Origin: Vannielia litorea
Lineage (GTDB): Bacteria; Pseudomonadota; Alphaproteobacteria; Rhodobacterales; Rhodobacteraceae
Direction: 5' to 3'
DNA length: 54,508 nucleotides
Assembly (NCBI RefSeq): GCF_018424695.1
Contig: NZ_QTNQ01000022.1
Location: forward strand, 1-54,508
Shown here piece after piece: positions 17,745 through 29,413 of this stretch. The notes under the pieces were generated by a model, which saw only the letters and a list, made by a program, of their open reading frames with translations, was not told the origin of the DNA and made no database searches. How positions within the stretch are numbered: the stretch's first letter is position 1; each line of letters starts with the position of its first letter. The position numbers and the translations under genes are program-made.

Positions 17745-19152
17745 AGCCGTCGACCCCGAAGAGGTTGACGATACCGAGGATCATGATTGCCGCACTCGCC
17801 ACCAGGAAGCCGAAGGTCAGCGGGCTCATATGGCCCTCCACCGGCTCCAGGCTCTCGTCGCCGAAGTACATGTAGTAGACGATCCGCAAGTAGTAGAAGG
17901 CGCCGATCACCGAGGCGATGGCCCCCAGCACGGCGAGCCATGTCATCCCCGCGTCCACCGCCGCCATCAGCACGGCGAACTTGCCGAAGAAGCCCAGAAG
18001 CGGCGGCACGCCGGCGAGGGAGAACATCAACACTAGAAGCGCCAAGGCTTTCACCGGCTCGCGGCTGCCGAGCTGGCGCATGCTGTCGATGGTGGTGATA
18101 TGCCGCCCGTCCCGTTCCATCGAGAGGATGAAGGCAAAGGTGCCGATGTTCATGGTCACATAGATCGCCATGTAGATCAGCATCGCCGTCACGCCCTGCT
18201 CGGTGCCCGAGGCAAGACCGACAAGGGCGTAGCCCATATGCGCGATCGAGGAATAGGCCATCAGCCGCTTGATGTCGCGCTGCCCGATGGCCGCGATCCC
18301 GCCAAGGAACATCGAGAGCACGGCCAGCAGAGCCAGGATCTGGCCCCAATCGCCAGTGGCATTGCCGAAGGCATCGTGCAGCACCCGTGCAAACAGGCCC
18401 ATCGCCGCGATCTTGGGCGCGGTGGCGAAGAAGGCGGTGATCGGCGTCGGCGCGCCTTCATAGACATCCGGCGTCCACATGTGGAACGGCACGGCGCTGA
18501 TCTTGAAGGCCAGGCCCGAGATGATGAAGACAAGGCCAATGAGCAGGCCAAGCGGCATCTCACCCTCGCCCGCCGCACCGATGATCCCGGCAAACTGCGT
18601 GGTGCCCGCATAGCCGTAGGTCAGCGAGGCACCGTAGAGCAGCAGGCCCGACGAGAGCGCGCCCAGGACGAAGTACTTCAGGCCCGCCTCGGTCGATTTC
18701 ACCCCGTCCCGCCGGATCGCGGCCACCACGTAGAGCGCCAGCGATTGCAGCTCCAGCCCCATGTAAAGCGCCATCAGGTCGCCCGCCGAGACCATCAGCA
18801 TCATGCCGACGACCGCGAGTACCACCAGCACCGGGTATTCGAACTTGAGCAACCCGCGACGCGCCATGAATTCCTGGCTCATCATCAGCACGCAGGCCGC
18901 GCTGATGAGGATCACCACCTTGGCATAGCGGGCAAAGCCATCGTCGATGAAAAGGCCGCCGAAGGCCGTGCGGTCATTCCCGCCCGACATCAGCACCCAG
19001 ACGGCCACGGCAATCATCACCGCGCTTGCGGCCCATGTGAGCGTGCCGGCCATGCCGTCCTTCTCAGTGTAGACGGCGGCAATCAGCGCCACCATCGCGA
19101 AGAGCGACAGGAAGATCTCCGGCAGGAGGATGGCAAGATCGGTCGAAATCAT
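17710..19152 (-). CDS. nuoN: NADH-quinone oxidoreductase subunit N
   Basis: A 480-residue antiporter-like membrane subunit of complex I (Mrp fold, about 14 helices). The conserved proton-channel region with the key lysine ([19 protein letters not shown]) and the [17 protein letters not shown] and [17 protein letters not shown] blocks are present. Start and nuoM stop overlap by one base (TGATG). Last structural gene of the nuo set. Confidence 0.97.
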   Translation of the reverse strand: MISTDLAILLPEIFLSLFAMVALIAAVYTEKDGMAGTLTWAASAVMIAVAVWVLMSGGNDRTAFGGLFIDDGFARYAKVVILISAACVLMMSQEFMARRGLLKFEYPVLVVLAVVGMMLMVSAGDLMALYMGLELQSLALYVVAAIRRDGVKSTEAGLKYFVLGALSSGLLLYGASLTYGYAGTTQFAGIIGAAGEGEMPLGLLIGLVFIISGLAFKISAVPFHMWTPDVYEGAPTPITAFFATAPKIAAMGLFARVLHDAFGNATGDWGQILALLAVLSMFLGGIAAIGQRDIKRLMAYSSIAHMGYALVGLASGTEQGVTAMLIYMAIYVTMNIGTFAFILSMERDGRHITTIDSMRQLGSREPVKALALLVLMFSLAGVPPLLGFFGKFAVLMAAVDAGMTWLAVLGAIASVIGAFYYLRIVYYMYFGDESLEPVEGHMSPLTFGFLVASAAIMILGIVNLFGVDGYAAAAAATLVN

Positions 19153-20702
19153 CAGTGGTCTCCCGTTTCCGCCACTTGGGTCGTGGGGCTGAAGTCCGCC
19201 ACGGCCGTCTCGTATTTACCCACCAGCGCTTCCACCGAAGGGCCGATGATATCTGTTACCAGCGCCGGGTAGACGCCGAGCAGCAGGGTCATGACAACCA
19301 GCGGCGCAAAAATCGCGCGCTCGCGGCGGGACATGTCGGTGATGGTCTTTAGGCTTTCCTTGATCAGGTCGCCCAGCACCACCCGGCGGTAGAGCCAGAG
19401 CGCATAGGCCGCGCTGAGGATCACGCCCGAGGTCGCAAAGAGCGCGACCCATGTGTTGACCTGGAAGATGCCCATGAGCACGAGGAATTCGCCGATGAAG
19501 CCCGAGGTGCCCGGCAGGCCCACGTTGGCCATGGTGAAGAAGCAGAAGATCAGCGCATAGGCCGGCATCCGGTTGATGAGGCCGCCGTAGGCGTCGATCT
19601 CGCGGGTGTGCATCCGGTCGTAGATCACACCGACGATGAGGAAGAGCGCGCCCGAGATGAAGCCGTGGCTGATCATCTGGAAGATCGCGCCGTCGATCCC
19701 CTGCTGGTTGGCCGCGAAGATGCCCATGGTCACATAGCCCATATGCGCCACCGACGAATAGGCGATCAGCTTCTTCATGTCCTCCTGCGCCAGTGCGACG
19801 AGGCTGGTGTAGACGATGGCGATCGCGCTCATCCAGAAGACCAGCGGCGCCAGCACCTCCGAGCCCACGGGGAACATCGGCAGGCTGAACCGCAGGAAGC
19901 CGTAGCCCCCCATTTTCAGCAGGATCGCCGCCAGCACCACCGACCCCGCCGTGGGTGCCTGCACGTGCGCGTCCGGCAGCCAGGTATGCACCGGCCACAT
20001 CGGCATTTTCACCGCGAAGCTGGCGAAGAAGGCAAGGAAGAGAAGCGTCTGCAAGCCCCCGATAACCTGGAAGCCGAAGAGGCTGACGGTGCCGGTGGAG
20101 AAGTTGTGCTGGAGCAGCGCAGCGATATCGGTGGTGCCCGCATCGACATACATCGCGATCATCGCCACCAGCATCAGCACCGAGCCGAGGAAGGTGTAGA
20201 GGAAGAACTTGAACGCCGCGTAAATCCGGTTCGCCCCGCCCCAGATGCCGATGATCAGGAACATCGGGATGAGTCCGGCCTCGAAGAACAGGTAGAAGAG
20301 CACCAGATCCAGCGCACAGAAGACGCCGAGCATCAGCGTTTCCAGCAGCAGGAAGGCGATCATGTATTCCTTAACGCGGGTCTTCACGTTCCAGGCCGAC
20401 CAGATGGTGAGCGGCATGAGGAAGGTGGTGAGCATGACGAAGAGCACCGAAATGCCATCGACGCCCATCTTGTACTTCAGCCCCATCAGCCATTCGCGCT
20501 CTTCCACGAACTGGAAGCCGGTGTCAGCCGGGTCGAACTGGGCAATCAGGAAGAGCGACACCACGAAGGTCGCGCCGGTGGCGATGAGCGCCAGCCACTT
20601 GGCGTTCTTCTGGGCCGCCGCATCCTCCCCGCGCAGAAACAGCGCGAGGATCACCGCCGCGATGGCGGGGATGAATGTGATGATAGAGAGCAGGTTGTCC
20701 AT
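19152..20702 (-). CDS. nuoM: NADH-quinone oxidoreductase subunit M
   Basis: A 516-residue antiporter-like proton-pumping subunit of complex I. The family blocks [56 protein letters not shown] and [16 protein letters not shown] are intact. Both ends overlap neighbours by a single base (nuoL stop / nuoM start, nuoM stop / nuoN start), implying translational coupling. Confidence 0.98.
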   Translation of the reverse strand: MDNLLSIITFIPAIAAVILALFLRGEDAAAQKNAKWLALIATGATFVVSLFLIAQFDPADTGFQFVEEREWLMGLKYKMGVDGISVLFVMLTTFLMPLTIWSAWNVKTRVKEYMIAFLLLETLMLGVFCALDLVLFYLFFEAGLIPMFLIIGIWGGANRIYAAFKFFLYTFLGSVLMLVAMIAMYVDAGTTDIAALLQHNFSTGTVSLFGFQVIGGLQTLLFLAFFASFAVKMPMWPVHTWLPDAHVQAPTAGSVVLAAILLKMGGYGFLRFSLPMFPVGSEVLAPLVFWMSAIAIVYTSLVALAQEDMKKLIAYSSVAHMGYVTMGIFAANQQGIDGAIFQMISHGFISGALFLIVGVIYDRMHTREIDAYGGLINRMPAYALIFCFFTMANVGLPGTSGFIGEFLVLMGIFQVNTWVALFATSGVILSAAYALWLYRRVVLGDLIKESLKTITDMSRRERAIFAPLVVMTLLLGVYPALVTDIIGPSVEALVGKYETAVADFSPTTQVAETGDH

Positions 20703-22879
20703 CAGTTCGCCCCTCCGGTGATCGACATCCAGGTGACAAGCACCACGATCCCGAGCACCATCGCCGCCGCATAGGCGAAGATGTAGCCCGATTGCGCCCG
20801 GCCCGCGAGCCGGGTGAAGAAGGGGATGATCCCCATGGCAAGCCCGTTGATCCCACCGTCGATGGTGCCCGTGTCGCCCTTCTTCCAGAGGAAGTTGCCA
20901 AGGCTCTTGGCGGGCCGCACGAAGACCACGTCATAGATCTCGTCGAAGTACCATTTGTTCAGCAGGAACTGGTAAAGGATCGGCTGGTTCTCGGCCAGTT
21001 GCTTGGGCGTCTCGGGTCGGCGGATGTAGAACACCCAGGCCAGCACCAGGCCAAAGAGCATGGCGAGGAAGGGCGACAGCTTCACCCATTTGGGCACATT
21101 ATGCGCATCGTCCAGCACGGTGTTTTCCGGCCCGAAATAAAGCGCGCCATCGCCCGGGTTGCCGCCGAAGGCCGCGTGATGCTCGGCGTCCGCGCCATGG
21201 TCATCGGTGACGACGACTTCCACATCTTCCGGGCTGGTGGCCATCTCGGTGGCCTCGTCGCTATGCTCCTCGGCAGCGGCAGCCACTTCGCTGTGCTCAT
21301 CGGCCGCGCCGTGGCCCTCTTCCGTCGCATGGGCCTCGCCGGCCAGCGGAATGCCGTAGAACTTCGCAACCTGGTCGGTGTGCCCGAAGAAGCTGCTCAT
21401 CCAGATCATGCCCGCGAAAATCGCCCCAAGCGCCAGCACGCCAAGCGGCACCAGCATGGTCATCGGGCTCTCATGGGCATGCTCGTGGGTGTGCTTGTCG
21501 CCACGCGGCTTGCCGAAGAAGGTCATGAACATGAGCCGCCACGAGTAGAAGCTCGTCATGGCGGCGGCGATCACCAGCAGCCAGAAGCCGAGCTGGCCCG
21601 CGGGCGTGCCCGCCGCAAAGGCGCTCTCGATGATCGCGTCCTTGGAGAGGAACCCGGCAAAGCCGATGTAGGTGAGCGGGATGCCCACGCCGGTAATGGC
21701 CAGCGTGCCGATCATCATCGCCCAGAAGGTGACCGGCAGCTTGTCTTTCAGACCGCCATAGTTCCGCATGTCCTGCTCGTGGTGCATCCCGTGGATCACC
21801 GAGCCAGCACCGAGGAAGAGCATCGCCTTGAAGAAGGCGTGGGTGAAGAGGTGGAACATCGCCGCCGAATACATGCCCACGCCTGCCGCCACGAACATGT
21901 AGCCGAGCTGCGAGCAGGTCGAATAGGCGATCACGCGCTTGATGTCGTTCTGCACCAGCCCCACCGTCGCTGCGAAGAATGCGGTGAAGGCGCCGATGTA
22001 AACGATGAAGGTGGCCGCATCGGGCGCAAACTCGTAGAGCGGCGACATCCGGCAGACCAGGAACACCCCCGCCGTCACCATGGTCGCGGCGTGGATCAGC
22101 GCCGACACCGGGGTCGGGCCCTCCATCGCGTCCGGCAGCCAGGTGTGCAGGAAGAGCTGCGCCGACTTGCCCATCGCGCCGACGAACAGCAGGAAGCCCA
22201 GCAGGTTGGCCGCGTTCCAGTCGGTCCACAGGAAGCGGATATTGGTCTGCGCCAGCTCCGGGGCCGAGGCGAAGATCACGTCGAAGTTGATGCTGTCGGT
22301 CAGAAAGAACAGGCCGAAGATGCCGAGCGCGAAGCCGAAGTCGCCGACCCGGTTGACCACGAAGGCCTTGATCGCCGCCGCGCCCGCGGAGGGTTTGCGG
22401 ATGTAGAAGCCGATCAGCAGGTAGGAGGCCACGCCCACGCCTTCCCAGCCAAAGAACATCTGCACCAGGTTGTCGGCGGTGACGAGGCTGAGCATCGCGA
22501 AGGTGAAGAACGACAGGTAGGCAAAGAAGCGCGGCCGGTAGCTCTCGCCCTCGCGGAAGTGCTCGTCATGGGCCATGTAGCCGAAGCTGTAGAGGTGCAC
22601 GAGGCTGGAAACGGTGGTGACCACGATTAGCATGATCGCCGTCAGCCGATCCAGCCGGATCGCCCAGTCGGTGCTCAGGCTGCCGCTCTCGATCCAGCGC
22701 ATGATGGTGATCTGCTCGGTCTGCCCGTCGAAGCTGAAGAAGACGATCCAGCTCAGGATCGCCGACAGGAACAAGAGCCCCGTGGCAATGACCATGCCCG
22801 CCTTCTCGCCCACGATCCGCCAGCCGAAGCCGCAGATGATGGCGCCGACGAGTGGCGCGAAGAGGATGATGGTTTCCAT
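20702..22879 (-). CDS. nuoL: NADH-quinone oxidoreductase subunit L
   Basis: A 725-residue membrane-arm subunit of complex I with an antiporter core ([38 protein letters not shown]) and the C-terminal lateral-helix region. Two His/Glu/Ala-rich stretches break the conserved part: [10 protein letters not shown] and a longer acidic segment (about residues 505-570, rich in EEH, DEH and DHG). They make it longer than the E. coli protein (613). AAGGGG precedes the start. Confidence 0.97.
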   Translation of the reverse strand: METIILFAPLVGAIICGFGWRIVGEKAGMVIATGLLFLSAILSWIVFFSFDGQTEQITIMRWIESGSLSTDWAIRLDRLTAIMLIVVTTVSSLVHLYSFGYMAHDEHFREGESYRPRFFAYLSFFTFAMLSLVTADNLVQMFFGWEGVGVASYLLIGFYIRKPSAGAAAIKAFVVNRVGDFGFALGIFGLFFLTDSINFDVIFASAPELAQTNIRFLWTDWNAANLLGFLLFVGAMGKSAQLFLHTWLPDAMEGPTPVSALIHAATMVTAGVFLVCRMSPLYEFAPDAATFIVYIGAFTAFFAATVGLVQNDIKRVIAYSTCSQLGYMFVAAGVGMYSAAMFHLFTHAFFKAMLFLGAGSVIHGMHHEQDMRNYGGLKDKLPVTFWAMMIGTLAITGVGIPLTYIGFAGFLSKDAIIESAFAAGTPAGQLGFWLLVIAAAMTSFYSWRLMFMTFFGKPRGDKHTHEHAHESPMTMLVPLGVLALGAIFAGMIWMSSFFGHTDQVAKFYGIPLAGEAHATEEGHGAADEHSEVAAAAEEHSDEATEMATSPEDVEVVVTDDHGADAEHHAAFGGNPGDGALYFGPENTVLDDAHNVPKWVKLSPFLAMLFGLVLAWVFYIRRPETPKQLAENQPILYQFLLNKWYFDEIYDVVFVRPAKSLGNFLWKKGDTGTIDGGINGLAMGIIPFFTRLAGRAQSGYIFAYAAAMVLGIVVLVTWMSITGGAN

Positions 22880-22885
22880 GGCCCC

Positions 22886-23191
22886 TTACCCCTTCATGTT
22901 GTTGACGTCTTCCACCGCGATCGTGCCACGGTTGCGGAAGAAGCAGACGAGAATGGCGAGGCCGATGGCGGCCTCTGCGGCGGCGACGGTCAGCACGAAG
23001 AGGGTGAAGACCTGCCCCGTGAGATCGCCCAGAAAGGCGGAGAAGGCGACGAGGTTGATGTTCACCGCCAGCAGCATCAGCTCGATCGACATCAGGATGA
23101 TGATGACGTTCTTCCGGTTCAGGAAGATCCCGAAGATGCCGATGACGAAGAGCGCGGCGGCCACCGTCAGGTAATGTTCCAGTCCGACCAT
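22886..23191 (-). CDS. nuoK: NADH-quinone oxidoreductase subunit K
   Basis: A 101-residue, three-helix membrane subunit of complex I. The buried glutamates essential for proton transfer lie in [11 protein letters not shown] and [19 protein letters not shown] precedes the start. The 71-bp gap to nuoJ upstream is one of the longer ones in the operon. Confidence 0.97.
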   Translation of the reverse strand: MVGLEHYLTVAAALFVIGIFGIFLNRKNVIIILMSIELMLLAVNINLVAFSAFLGDLTGQVFTLFVLTVAAAEAAIGLAILVCFFRNRGTIAVEDVNNMKG

Positions 23192-23262
23192 CTGGTCCCT
23201 CGTTTCTTCTCGTTCACAAGTCCGGTGCGGTCAGGCCGCCCGGGTCCGAAGCAGATTGGCGG

Positions 23263-23877
23263 TCAAAGCCCCTGCCCCGGTTTCACGTCCACAACTTCCA
23301 TCGCCTTGGCCGGGTCACGGTACATCTGGGCCAGCACGTCTTGCCGCTTGATGTCGGTCCGGTGGCGCAGGGTCAGCACGATGGCGCCGATCATGGCGAC
23401 CAGCAGGATCAGCCCGGCAACCTGGAAGAGCAGGAAATACTGATCGTAGATCACCATGCCCAGAAGCCCGGTGTTGGGGCTGTTCACCGGGGTGATCTCG
23501 CCTAGGCTCCCGGCCACCGCCACGCCATCGGCCGAGGCCCAGGCCCCGTAGATCATGCCCAGTTCCATCAGCAGCACCACGCCAATCAGGGCGGCCAGCG
23601 GCACGTAGCGCGCCATCTCACCCCGCAGCTCGGCGAAATCCACGTCGAGCATCATGACGACGAAGAGGAACAGCACCGCCACCGCGCCCACGTAGACGAT
23701 CACCAGCAGCATCGCCACGAACTCGGCCCCAAGCAGCACGAAGAGACCTGCGGCACTGAGGAAGCTCAGGATCAGCCAGAGCACCGAATGCACCGGGTTG
23801 CGGCTGACCACCACGAAGAAGCCCGCCACCACCACGATGAACGCGGCCACGTAAAAGGCGAAGTCGGCGACCGTCAT
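23263..23877 (-). CDS. nuoJ: NADH-quinone oxidoreductase subunit J
   Basis: A 204-residue membrane subunit of complex I with about five helices; [20 protein letters not shown] and [20 protein letters not shown] are the family blocks, the latter the pi-bulge helix. The start overlaps the stop of the carboxymuconolactone decarboxylase-like gene by 4 nt (ATGA). Confidence 0.97.
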   Translation of the reverse strand: MTVADFAFYVAAFIVVVAGFFVVVSRNPVHSVLWLILSFLSAAGLFVLLGAEFVAMLLVIVYVGAVAVLFLFVVMMLDVDFAELRGEMARYVPLAALIGVVLLMELGMIYGAWASADGVAVAGSLGEITPVNSPNTGLLGMVIYDQYFLLFQVAGLILLVAMIGAIVLTLRHRTDIKRQDVLAQMYRDPAKAMEVVDVKPGQGL

Positions 23878-24284
23878 GCGCCCTCTCCCTTGGTTTTCTG
23901 AATTTCGGCCTGCGCCAGCTCCATCGCCTTGGTCATGGCCGGCACGCCGCCGAACATGCTCATCATGGCGATCACCTCGGCCACCTCCTGCGGGGTGGCC
24001 CCGGCCTCCAGCGCGTGGCGCACCGTCAGGGTGATCTGGTCTTCTGCCTGCGCGCCCAGCACCGTGAGCGCCGCGAGCGTCACCAGCAGGCGGGTGCGTG
24101 CGTCCAGCCCCTCAGGGTTGAACGTCTTGCCCATCCACATTTCCATCATGTCCTTGGGCATAGTGGGCATGAAATCTCCCATGCCCGGCATCTTGAACGA
24201 CGCCAGATCAGGGTTGACCGATTTGGCCATCTCCTGGCCCTGCTCCATGAGCTGCTGGAAAAGCTTGGTGAAGTCGTTGGTCAT
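23874..24284 (-). CDS. Carboxymuconolactone decarboxylase-like protein inside the nuo operon
   Basis: A 136-residue protein of the CMD/AhpD-like superfamily: [35 protein letters not shown] and [14 protein letters not shown] are the family helices. No CxxC redox pair is present, so an AhpD-like peroxidase activity is not supported. The N-terminal 50 residues are Met-rich ([20 protein letters not shown]), which is unusual. It is tied to its neighbours by 4-nt ATGA overlaps on both sides (nuoI stop, nuoJ start). Rhodobacter nuo operons also carry an extra gene here; its function is unknown. Confidence 0.85.
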   Translation of the reverse strand: MTNDFTKLFQQLMEQGQEMAKSVNPDLASFKMPGMGDFMPTMPKDMMEMWMGKTFNPEGLDARTRLLVTLAALTVLGAQAEDQITLTVRHALEAGATPQEVAEVIAMMSMFGGVPAMTKAMELAQAEIQKTKGEGA

Positions 24285-24775
24285 CTGTAAGGCGCGTCCA
24301 GCTCGAGGTTGCGGGCAATCTCTGCCTCCCAGCGCTCGCCGTTCGCCAGCAGCTTGGCCTTGTCGTAGAACAGCTCCTCGCGGGTCTCGGTGGCGAACTC
24401 GAAGTTCGGGCCTTCCACGATGGCATCCACCGGGCAGGCTTCCTGGCAGAAGCCGCAGTAGATGCACTTCGTCATGTCGATGTCGTAGCGCGTGGTCCGG
24501 CGCGAGCCATCTTCGCGCGGCTCGGCATCAATCGTGATCGCCTGCGCCGGGCAGATCGCTTCGCAGAGTTTGCAAGCGATGCAGCGTTCCTCGCCGTTCG
24601 GGTAGCGCCGCAGCGCGTGCTCGCCCCGGAAGCGCGGGCTGAGCGGCCCCTTCTCGTGCGGGTAGTTTACCGTCGCCTTGGGCGCGAAGAAGTATTTCAG
24701 CCCAAGCCGGAAGCCTGCAATCCAGTCGGACAGCAGGAAATACTTGGTGGCGCGGTTCCAGTCGATCTGGGTCAT
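24281..24775 (-). CDS. nuoI: NADH-quinone oxidoreductase subunit I
   Basis: A 164-residue ferredoxin-like subunit carrying two [4Fe-4S] clusters (N6a/N6b). Both cluster motifs are intact: [16 protein letters not shown] and [16 protein letters not shown]. The N-terminal amphipathic part anchors it to the membrane arm. Coupled to the CMD-like gene by an ATGA overlap. Confidence 0.98.
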   Translation of the reverse strand: MTQIDWNRATKYFLLSDWIAGFRLGLKYFFAPKATVNYPHEKGPLSPRFRGEHALRRYPNGEERCIACKLCEAICPAQAITIDAEPREDGSRRTTRYDIDMTKCIYCGFCQEACPVDAIVEGPNFEFATETREELFYDKAKLLANGERWEAEIARNLELDAPYR

Positions 24776-24785
24776 CAGGTTCTCG

Positions 24786-25235
24786 TCATCCCCGGAGGTT
24801 GAAATCGCTGCGCATGTTGGGCGCGTTCTTCATCTTTTCTTCCTGCTCCTTCATCTCGGCAAAGGGGTCGATGCCCCTCAGCGAGCAATGGAGCGCGTGC
24901 AGCACGCCGGTGAAGTCATCCACCGTCACCAGCGCGGGCGTCTTCACCTTCTGGGCCAGCCCGGCGAACCATTCGTTCACCACCTGCCCCGTCTTGGCCA
25001 GTTGCTCGCCTTCAAGCTGCGGCAGGTCGTAGCCGAGCCGGTCTTGCGCGAGCCAGTTGTTCACCACCATCGCGGTGCTTTCCGGATTGATCTGGTCCCA
25101 CTTGGGTTTGTCGGCCCCGAAGCTCGAGAGCATCACCGAACGAAACTCGCCGGCTTCCTTGTAGATCGTCTGGTGCGGCGCCTCTTCCATCCAGGTCGCC
25201 ACAGCCTCGGCCGGGGTCTGTTCTTCTTCGCTCAT
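24786..25235 (-). CDS. Nuo-operon accessory protein, unrecognised (149 aa)
   Basis: A 149-residue soluble acidic protein between nuoH and nuoI. It has no signal peptide or cofactor motif; the sequence is mostly helical, with [20 protein letters not shown] near the C-terminus. GGAGGG lies 6 nt before the ATG, the gap to nuoH is 3 nt and to nuoI 10 nt, so it is surely co-expressed with complex I. Rhodobacter capsulatus has unidentified genes in its nuo operon; whether this is one of them needs a sequence comparison. It could be an assembly factor or supernumerary subunit, which is inference. Confidence 0.8.
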   Translation of the reverse strand: MSEEEQTPAEAVATWMEEAPHQTIYKEAGEFRSVMLSSFGADKPKWDQINPESTAMVVNNWLAQDRLGYDLPQLEGEQLAKTGQVVNEWFAGLAQKVKTPALVTVDDFTGVLHALHCSLRGIDPFAEMKEQEEKMKNAPNMRSDFNLRG

Positions 25236-25238
25236 GGT

Positions 25239-26279
25239 TTACCCTCCCATCGCAAACCGCGCCCAGAAGGCACCGAAGACTTCGAACTTGGCGAGGAAAG
25301 CGACAAGCACCACCCAGGCCAGCGAGAACGGCAGAAACACCTTCCAGCCGATCCGCATCAGCTGGTCATAGCGGTAGCGCGGGGTGATCGCCTTGATCAT
25401 CGAGAAGATGAAGAAGAAGAAACCCATCTTCAGCACCATCCAGAGGATGCCGTCAGGCAAGCCGGGGATGGGCGACAGCCAGCCGCCGAAGAAGAGCAGC
25501 GTGACCAGAGCGCACATCAGCACCACCGCCACCAGTTCGCCGATCATGAAGAGCAGGAAGGGGGTGGAGGAATATTCAACCTGGTAGCCCGCCACCAGCT
25601 CCGACTCCGCTTCCGGAAGGTCGAAGGGCGGGCGGTTGGTTTCGGCCAGCGCCGAGATGAAGAACAGGAACACCATCGGGAAGTGCGGCAGCCAGTACCA
25701 GCCGAGCAGGCCCCAGCCGGTATCCTGCGCGGCCACGATGGCGCCGAAGTTCATCGAGCCGGTCGAGAGGATCACGCCGATGATGATGAGGCCAATGGAA
25801 ACCTCGTAGGAAATCATCTGCGCCGCAGAGCGCAGCGAGCCGAGGAACGGGTACTTCGAGTTCGAGGCCCAGCCGCCCATGATCACGCCGTAGACCTCAA
25901 GCGAGGAGACGGCAAAGACGTAGAGGATGGCCACGTTGATATCGGCCAGCACCCAACCGTCATTGAAGGGGATCACCGCCCAGGCGATCAGCGCCATGAC
26001 GAGGCTGACCATCGGTGCAAGGAAGAACACCGCCTTGTCGGCCCCTGCGGGCACCACGATCTCTTTCACGATGTACTTGCCGAAGTCGGCGAAGGACTGA
26101 AGAAGCCCGAAGACGCCCACGATGTTGGGGCCCTTGCGCATCTGGACCGCGGCCCAGATCTTGCGGTCGGCATACATCAGGAAGGCCAGGGCCACCAACA
26201 GCGGGACCACCAGCAAAAGCACCTGCCCGACGGTCAGGAGGACGATGCCAAATCCGGTGTTCGTGAAGAAATCTGCCAT
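25239..26279 (-). CDS. nuoH: NADH-quinone oxidoreductase subunit H
   Basis: A 346-residue membrane subunit at the junction of the two arms, forming much of the quinone chamber. The blocks [40 protein letters not shown] and [20 protein letters not shown] are intact. AAGG stands just before the ATG. Confidence 0.98.
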   Translation of the reverse strand: MADFFTNTGFGIVLLTVGQVLLLVVPLLVALAFLMYADRKIWAAVQMRKGPNIVGVFGLLQSFADFGKYIVKEIVVPAGADKAVFFLAPMVSLVMALIAWAVIPFNDGWVLADINVAILYVFAVSSLEVYGVIMGGWASNSKYPFLGSLRSAAQMISYEVSIGLIIIGVILSTGSMNFGAIVAAQDTGWGLLGWYWLPHFPMVFLFFISALAETNRPPFDLPEAESELVAGYQVEYSSTPFLLFMIGELVAVVLMCALVTLLFFGGWLSPIPGLPDGILWMVLKMGFFFFIFSMIKAITPRYRYDQLMRIGWKVFLPFSLAWVVLVAFLAKFEVFGAFWARFAMGG

Positions 26280-26293
26280 TCTGCCTTACGTCC

Positions 26294-26743
26294 TCAAACC
26301 GTGGGTATGCCCCGAGCCTTGCAATCCTCAACCGTCACTTCCGCGTCGATATTGGTCGGCCCGCTCGGGAGCGCTGGCGATATGGTGTAAACAGCATCCG
26401 CCCGCCAAAGGCCAGCCTCTTCGGCCACCCGCGTGCGGACGTGACGCACGAATCCGTAGCCCCGGATCAGCGTGTATTGGGCGGCGGCACAGAGGGCGTA
26501 GTCTTCCACGTCCTCTTCGTCGCGTGCGCCCTGCATCTCGACGATGAAGCCCACCAGATCGCCATCCAGCAGGCGGGTTTCGATGCCCTGATAGGTCGGC
26601 TCGAAGGGCAGCGCACGACGGCCCACCACCTCGGGCAGCGCATCGCCCTCGGGGTTGTCGAAGGCAATGCCATGCCCCTCGGGTGCCCCGGTGGAGCACC
26701 CTGCCACAAGCCCGAGGGCCAGCAGAGAGGGGCCAAACCGCAC
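26294..26743 (-). CDS. Predicted lipoprotein within the nuo operon
   Basis: A 149-residue exported protein with a lipoprotein signal (LLALGLVAGC, lipid site Cys16) and no recognised domain; two further cysteines are in the mature part. The start codon is GTG, 7 bases after the nuoG stop, with GGAG about 10 nt before it. It lies between nuoG and nuoH, so it is probably expressed with them. A lipoprotein facing the periplasm is not a known complex I subunit; the role is unknown. Confidence 0.8.
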   Translation of the reverse strand: MRFGPSLLALGLVAGCSTGAPEGHGIAFDNPEGDALPEVVGRRALPFEPTYQGIETRLLDGDLVGFIVEMQGARDEEDVEDYALCAAAQYTLIRGYGFVRHVRTRVAEEAGLWRADAVYTISPALPSGPTNIDAEVTVEDCKARGIPTV

Positions 26744-26749
26744 CCGGGG

Positions 26750-28747
26750 TTACTCCGCCGCCATCGGCGCTTCGCGCCGGGCCTTGGCATTCGCGGAAAG
26801 CTCCGCCATCACCTGGCTCGCGCGTGCAATCGGGTTGGTCAGGTAGTGATCCTTGATCGCGGTCACGAAGTCGGCCTCCCCGAGCGTGCCCTCATCCAGC
26901 GGGGTCCACTCGTTTTCAGGCACCGCGTCGACGCCCGACAGATGCGGCACCTCCGCCACCAGCGCCTGCCGCAGCTGCGCAAGGCTGTCCCACGGCTGGG
27001 CCTCGCCCTCCATCTGCGCCGAGGCGGCACGCAGGATCGCCCAGTTTTCCTTTGCCTCGCCCGGCGGGAAACCGGCGCGGAACGCCAGCTGGGGGCGGCC
27101 CTCGGTGTTCACGAACAACCCGTTTTCCTCGGTCCATGCCGCGGCGGGCAGGATCACATCGGCCCGGTGCGCACCCCGGTCCCCATGGCTGCCCTGGTAG
27201 ATCACGAAGGGCCCCTCGGCCACATCCACCTCGTCTGCACCGAGGTTCCAGATCACCTCCGCACCGTCAATGGCAGCCTCAAGGCCACCATCCGTCACGG
27301 CACCCACATCCATCGCGCCCACGCGACCGGCGGCCATATGCAGCACGAGCAACTTGCCATCACCCACGGCCTTCATCACGGCAGCCAGAACAGCGGCGCC
27401 ATCGGCTTCGCGCAGCGCACCCTGCCCGATCACCACCACCGTATCCTCGCGCCCCTCTTTCAACTTGGGAAGCGCGCCGCGGTCGGTGCCGAGGTGAGTG
27501 TAGTCATAGGTCAGGTCGGCAGCCGGGCCGACGAGCGACACATCGGCACCCCGCAGCCATGCCTTGCGGATGCGCGCGTTCAGCACCGGTGCCTCGGCGC
27601 GCGGGTTGGTGCCGATCAGCACAATCGACTCGGCACTGTCGATATCCTCGATGCGCGCTGTGCCCGCATAGGCAGAGCGGTTGCCCGCAGGCAGCTTGGC
27701 ACCATCGGTGCGGCACTCCACGTGGCCACCCCGGCTTTCCATCAGCTGCTTCAGCGCAAAGGCGGCTTCCACCGGCGCCAGGTCACCGACCAGCCCGGCA
27801 ATCTTCTTGCCCTTGGTCGCCTCGCCCACCTTGGCCAGCGCCTCGACCCAGCTTGCGGGGCGCAGCTTGCCGTTCTCGCGGATGTAAGGCTTGTCGAGCC
27901 GCTGACGGCGCAGGCCATCCCAGACGAAACGCGACTTGTCGGAAAGCCACTCTTCGTTCACCCCGTCATGGTTGCGGGGCAGCATGCGCATCACTTCGCG
28001 GCCTTTCACATCCACCCGGATGTTGGAGCCAAGCGCATCCATCACGTCGATAGACTCGGTCTTGGTCAGTTCCCACGGGCGGGCGGTGAAGGCATAGGGC
28101 TTGGAGACAAGCGCGCCGACCGGACACAGGTCGATGATGTTGCCCTGCAACTCGCTGTCGAGCGTCTCTCCCAGATAGGAGGTAATCTCGGCATCCTCGC
28201 CCCGTCCGGTCTGGCCCATCTGAGTGATCCCGGCCACCTCGGTGGTGAAGCGCACGCAGCGGGTGCAGCTGATGCAGCGAGTCATGTGAGTTTCGACCAG
28301 CGGGCCGAGGTTCAGGTCGTCAACCGCGCGCTTGGGTTCGCGGTAGCGGGAGAAATCCACGCCATAGGCCATCGCCTGATCCTGAAGGTCGCACTCGCCA
28401 CCCTGGTCGCAGATCGGACAGTCCAGCGGGTGGTTGATGAGAAGAAACTCCATCACCCCCTCGCGGGCCTTCTTCACCATCGGCGAGTTCGTCTTCACCA
28501 CCGGCGGCTCGCCGTCCTTGCCGGGGCGCAGGTCTTTCACCTGCATCGCACAGCTAGCGGCAGGCTTGGGCGGGCCGCCCACAACCTCCACCAGGCACAT
28601 CCGGCAGTTGCCGGCAATGCTGAGGCGCTCGTGATAGCAGAAACGCGGCACCTCGATCCCGGCTTGCTCACAAGCCTGGATGAGCGTCATCGCGCCCTCT
28701 ACCTCAACTTCTTTGCCATCAATGATGATCTTGCGCAGGTCGCTCAT
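26750..28747 (-). CDS. nuoG: NADH-quinone oxidoreductase subunit G
   Basis: The 665-residue iron-sulfur subunit of the peripheral arm. The N-terminal ferredoxin domain ([20 protein letters not shown]), the HxxxC region ([20 protein letters not shown]) and the [10 protein letters not shown] cluster motif are complete; a molybdopterin-oxidoreductase-like but cofactor-free domain follows. The start at 28747 ([11 protein letters not shown]) has AGAGGG 8 nt upstream; the open frame extends 37 codons further without support. A 185-bp spacer separates it from the DUF5333 gene. Confidence 0.97.
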   Translation of the reverse strand: MSDLRKIIIDGKEVEVEGAMTLIQACEQAGIEVPRFCYHERLSIAGNCRMCLVEVVGGPPKPAASCAMQVKDLRPGKDGEPPVVKTNSPMVKKAREGVMEFLLINHPLDCPICDQGGECDLQDQAMAYGVDFSRYREPKRAVDDLNLGPLVETHMTRCISCTRCVRFTTEVAGITQMGQTGRGEDAEITSYLGETLDSELQGNIIDLCPVGALVSKPYAFTARPWELTKTESIDVMDALGSNIRVDVKGREVMRMLPRNHDGVNEEWLSDKSRFVWDGLRRQRLDKPYIRENGKLRPASWVEALAKVGEATKGKKIAGLVGDLAPVEAAFALKQLMESRGGHVECRTDGAKLPAGNRSAYAGTARIEDIDSAESIVLIGTNPRAEAPVLNARIRKAWLRGADVSLVGPAADLTYDYTHLGTDRGALPKLKEGREDTVVVIGQGALREADGAAVLAAVMKAVGDGKLLVLHMAAGRVGAMDVGAVTDGGLEAAIDGAEVIWNLGADEVDVAEGPFVIYQGSHGDRGAHRADVILPAAAWTEENGLFVNTEGRPQLAFRAGFPPGEAKENWAILRAASAQMEGEAQPWDSLAQLRQALVAEVPHLSGVDAVPENEWTPLDEGTLGEADFVTAIKDHYLTNPIARASQVMAELSANAKARREAPMAAE

Positions 28748-28932
28748 GCGGGGCCCTCTTGGCTGCCCCGAACCGGCACCTGCCATGGGCCCCTGCCCCG
28801 CCGCGCCGCATCCGGGTGATGCTGCGCTCTTGTAGGCGTCTCGGGGGGTGAGATTCAACCCTCACGCCCCCGAAAAATCCTTAACCCTCGCCGCGCCTTA
28901 CCCACGTCGCCGCGGCGCGGCGGCGATGCGGC

Positions 28933-29349
28933 CTATCGTGCGCGCATCAGGTTGCCCGCCTGGGTGTTTGCGGCAATCTCGTCGCGCCCCAGTTTGCAGT
29001 AGCTTTCGGTGCTGCCGTCCACACCCTTGGAGGCCATGTAGGCCTTTGCCTGCTTGATCAGCCGCGCCTTCTGGGCCTTGTCGTCCACATAGGCATCGAT
29101 CTCGGCATCCGAGAACCCCTCGGAGCGCGCCTGCTTCTTGAGCGCATTCAGAAAGGTGTAGCCGCGAATGGTGCGCGCCGAAATGTCCGGGCACTTCTCC
29201 GAGATTTCCAGCGCGATCCCCACCGAGATGAGGCCGCCGTTCACCGCCTTGCTGTCAGCCAGCGATTTTGCCGCCGCCGCACCGGAGAATCCAAGCGCAA
29301 CCATCACGGCCAACACCGCGCCCGTCAGCACCTTGCCTGCATGTTTCAT
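28933..29349 (-). CDS. DUF5333-type exported protein of the nuo cluster
   Basis: A 138-residue exported protein: signal peptide of about 27 residues (GFSGAAAAKS), then a helical domain with two cysteines (EKCPDI, SYCKLG). It resembles the DUF5333 proteins found in Rhodobacteraceae nuo clusters; the family name is given from memory of sequence features. The start is set by AGAAGGTG before the ATG at 29349. Located between nuoF and nuoG. Function unknown. Confidence 0.75.
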   Translation of the reverse strand: MKHAGKVLTGAVLAVMVALGFSGAAAAKSLADSKAVNGGLISVGIALEISEKCPDISARTIRGYTFLNALKKQARSEGFSDAEIDAYVDDKAQKARLIKQAKAYMASKGVDGSTESYCKLGRDEIAANTQAGNLMRAR

Positions 29350-29413
29350 CACATTCACCTTCTCTGTCCGTTTTGGGCGCAATCCGCGCCTCGGCTTCGG
29401 TGAACCAGATGGG

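Noticed and set aside
20792..22630. A 612-codon plus-strand frame over nuoL
   Set aside because: Antisense shadow of nuoL with no domain and a composition dominated by His, Arg, Glu and Gly.
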